Shown: piece after piece, positions 63,441 to 64,000 of the stretch
Layout: every line of letters starts with the position of its first letter
Position numbering within the stretch: the first letter of the stretch is position 1
Assembly (NCBI RefSeq): GCF_000190535.1
Contig: NC_015160.1
Span: 3,410,001 to 3,474,000, forward strand
Origin: Odoribacter splanchnicus DSM 20712
Lineage (GTDB): Bacteria > Bacteroidota > Bacteroidia > Bacteroidales > Marinifilaceae
Length of the DNA: 64,000 bases
Reading direction: 5' to 3'
Notes under the pieces: generated by a model
The model's database searches: none
What the model saw: the letters and a program-made list of their open reading frames with translations, nothing else
Told to the model about the DNA's origin: nothing
Translations under genes and position numbers: made by a program

Positions 63441-64000
63441 TTATTTGAATATATATTCTATCAAATATGGATTAGAGGTTACATCATCGTAGTGTTTTAT
63501 TATTTCCCGACTAAAAGTATCCAGGATATTAAGATTTTGATAATTAGCCATCTCGGAACTCTGGATAATGCCAATAGCCGTACTGTCATCCATATAATCG
63601 GCTACAAAGGAAATCTCTTTTTCTAATTTATCGAATACCGTACTTTTACCTGTCGGTTTTTCATAGAAAATATTGATACAGTCTTCTTTTCCTTTTATCT
63701 GAATGACAGTATACAGATAATCTTGATTTTGCCAATTTTTGTAATATGTACAAGGTAGATTGTCTACAACTTCTTTGAATTCCTGAAAGTTATTCCTGTC
63801 ATAGTCCGGTATCGTTTTGAGTGGATCGTAGTCATGGCCGGGAATGAACCATTCGTATGCAATTTTGGGGCCTTCTTTACTTACACAATATACTTGGTCG
63901 AAAAGAAATCTGGAGAGGTAAGTTGTGTCGTTATAGGTGTAAAAAGAAGGCAGTCCGATAGCACAGTTTTTCTTATTTTTAATGTATTTGCCTGTAATTT
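63441..64000 (-). CDS. 6-bladed beta-propeller protein, 3' part (gene continues past the window)
   Basis: One minus-strand frame is open from the window edge to a TAA at 63441-63443, giving the last 186 residues of a protein whose start lies outside. Visible motifs are SFYTYNDTTYLSRFLFDQVY, GPKIAYEWFIPGHDYDPL and the end NPYLIEYIFK, in the style of Bacteroidota BF3164/DUF4934-type 6-bladed propeller lipoproteins. The same family appears, decayed, at 24.2-25.4 kb and 62.3 kb. Function unknown. The 236 bp between it and the thioredoxin-like gene show nothing supported. Confidence 0.7.
   Translation of the reverse strand, partial: ITGKYIKNKKNCAIGLPSFYTYNDTTYLSRFLFDQVYCVSKEGPKIAYEWFIPGHDYDPLKTIPDYDRNNFQEFKEVVDNLPCTYYKNWQNQDYLYTVIQIKGKEDCINIFYEKPTGKSTVFDKLEKEISFVADYMDDSTAIGIIQSSEMANYQNLNILDTFSREIIKHYDDVTSNPYLIEYIFK

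Overview
The window reads as a gut-type Bacteroidota chromosome, most likely Odoribacteraceae (Odoribacter or Butyricimonas). The reasons are a SusC/SusD locus with its own ECF sigma factor and FecR anti-sigma factor, long Bacteroidota-type IspG, WG-repeat and 6-bladed propeller proteins, and promoters of the Bacteroidota form TTTG-(19 to 21 bp)-TAnnTTTG. The species is inferred from style, not from a search. No rRNA, tRNA or CRISPR array was seen.

Layout. 1-8.6 kb: two TonB paralogues flank hflX, then a Sfp-type phosphopantetheinyl transferase, asd, and a two-gene unit of a phosphoethanolamine transferase and an outer-membrane barrel. 8.6-20.4 kb: a nutrient-uptake locus (sigma, FecR, SusC with an STN signalling domain, SusD, a zinc metallopeptidase lipoprotein, a DUF4302 lipoprotein, a fibronectin-like lipoprotein) with no carbohydrate enzyme, so peptides or proteins are a plausible target. 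20.4-23.5 kb: typA and fba. 23.5-36.8 kb: a decayed accessory island. It starts at a truncated proC, carries broken propeller, thioredoxin-like and ATP-binding genes plus a 329-bp partial copy of ung, and ends at a Bax-inhibitor-1 fragment beside the intact ung.

Inside the island, 26.75-32.7 kb holds the most unusual content: four tandem cassettes on the minus strand. Each is a lipoprotein effector-like module, or a deleted remnant of one, then a small exported partner protein, then a near-identical hairpin terminator. The first cassette is complete and ends in an HELLH metallopeptidase domain. Two are internally deleted with the same deletion junction. The fourth lacks a start and carries a different C-terminal domain (papain/C39-like cysteine peptidase) on an almost identical cysteine-rich core. 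This is the architecture expected of a polymorphic toxin/immunity locus with silent cassettes; the toxin role is inference.

36.8-41.5 kb: ung, a glutaminyl cyclotransferase, cysS and a WG-repeat protein. 41.8-53.8 kb: a nine-gene operon ilvD-ilvB-ilvN-ilvC-leuA-leuC-leuD-leuB-ilvA for isoleucine, valine and leucine synthesis. It is preceded by a clear promoter and two tandem leader-peptide attenuators, each with a short ORF extremely rich in Ile/Leu/Val codons followed by a hairpin. 54.6-61.3 kb: a SanA-like protein, an acyl-CoA ligase with a nearly leaderless start, ispG, a MATE transporter and a cytidylate-kinase-like protein. 61.8-64 kb: AT-rich DNA with thioredoxin-like and propeller genes, partly broken, echoing the families at 24-25.7 kb.

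Degenerate simple repeats between genes (an 8-bp GAGTTNNT family and an AAGCTAAAAGG-like family) recur at several places; one of them has been read through to give LeuC a repetitive C-terminal tail.
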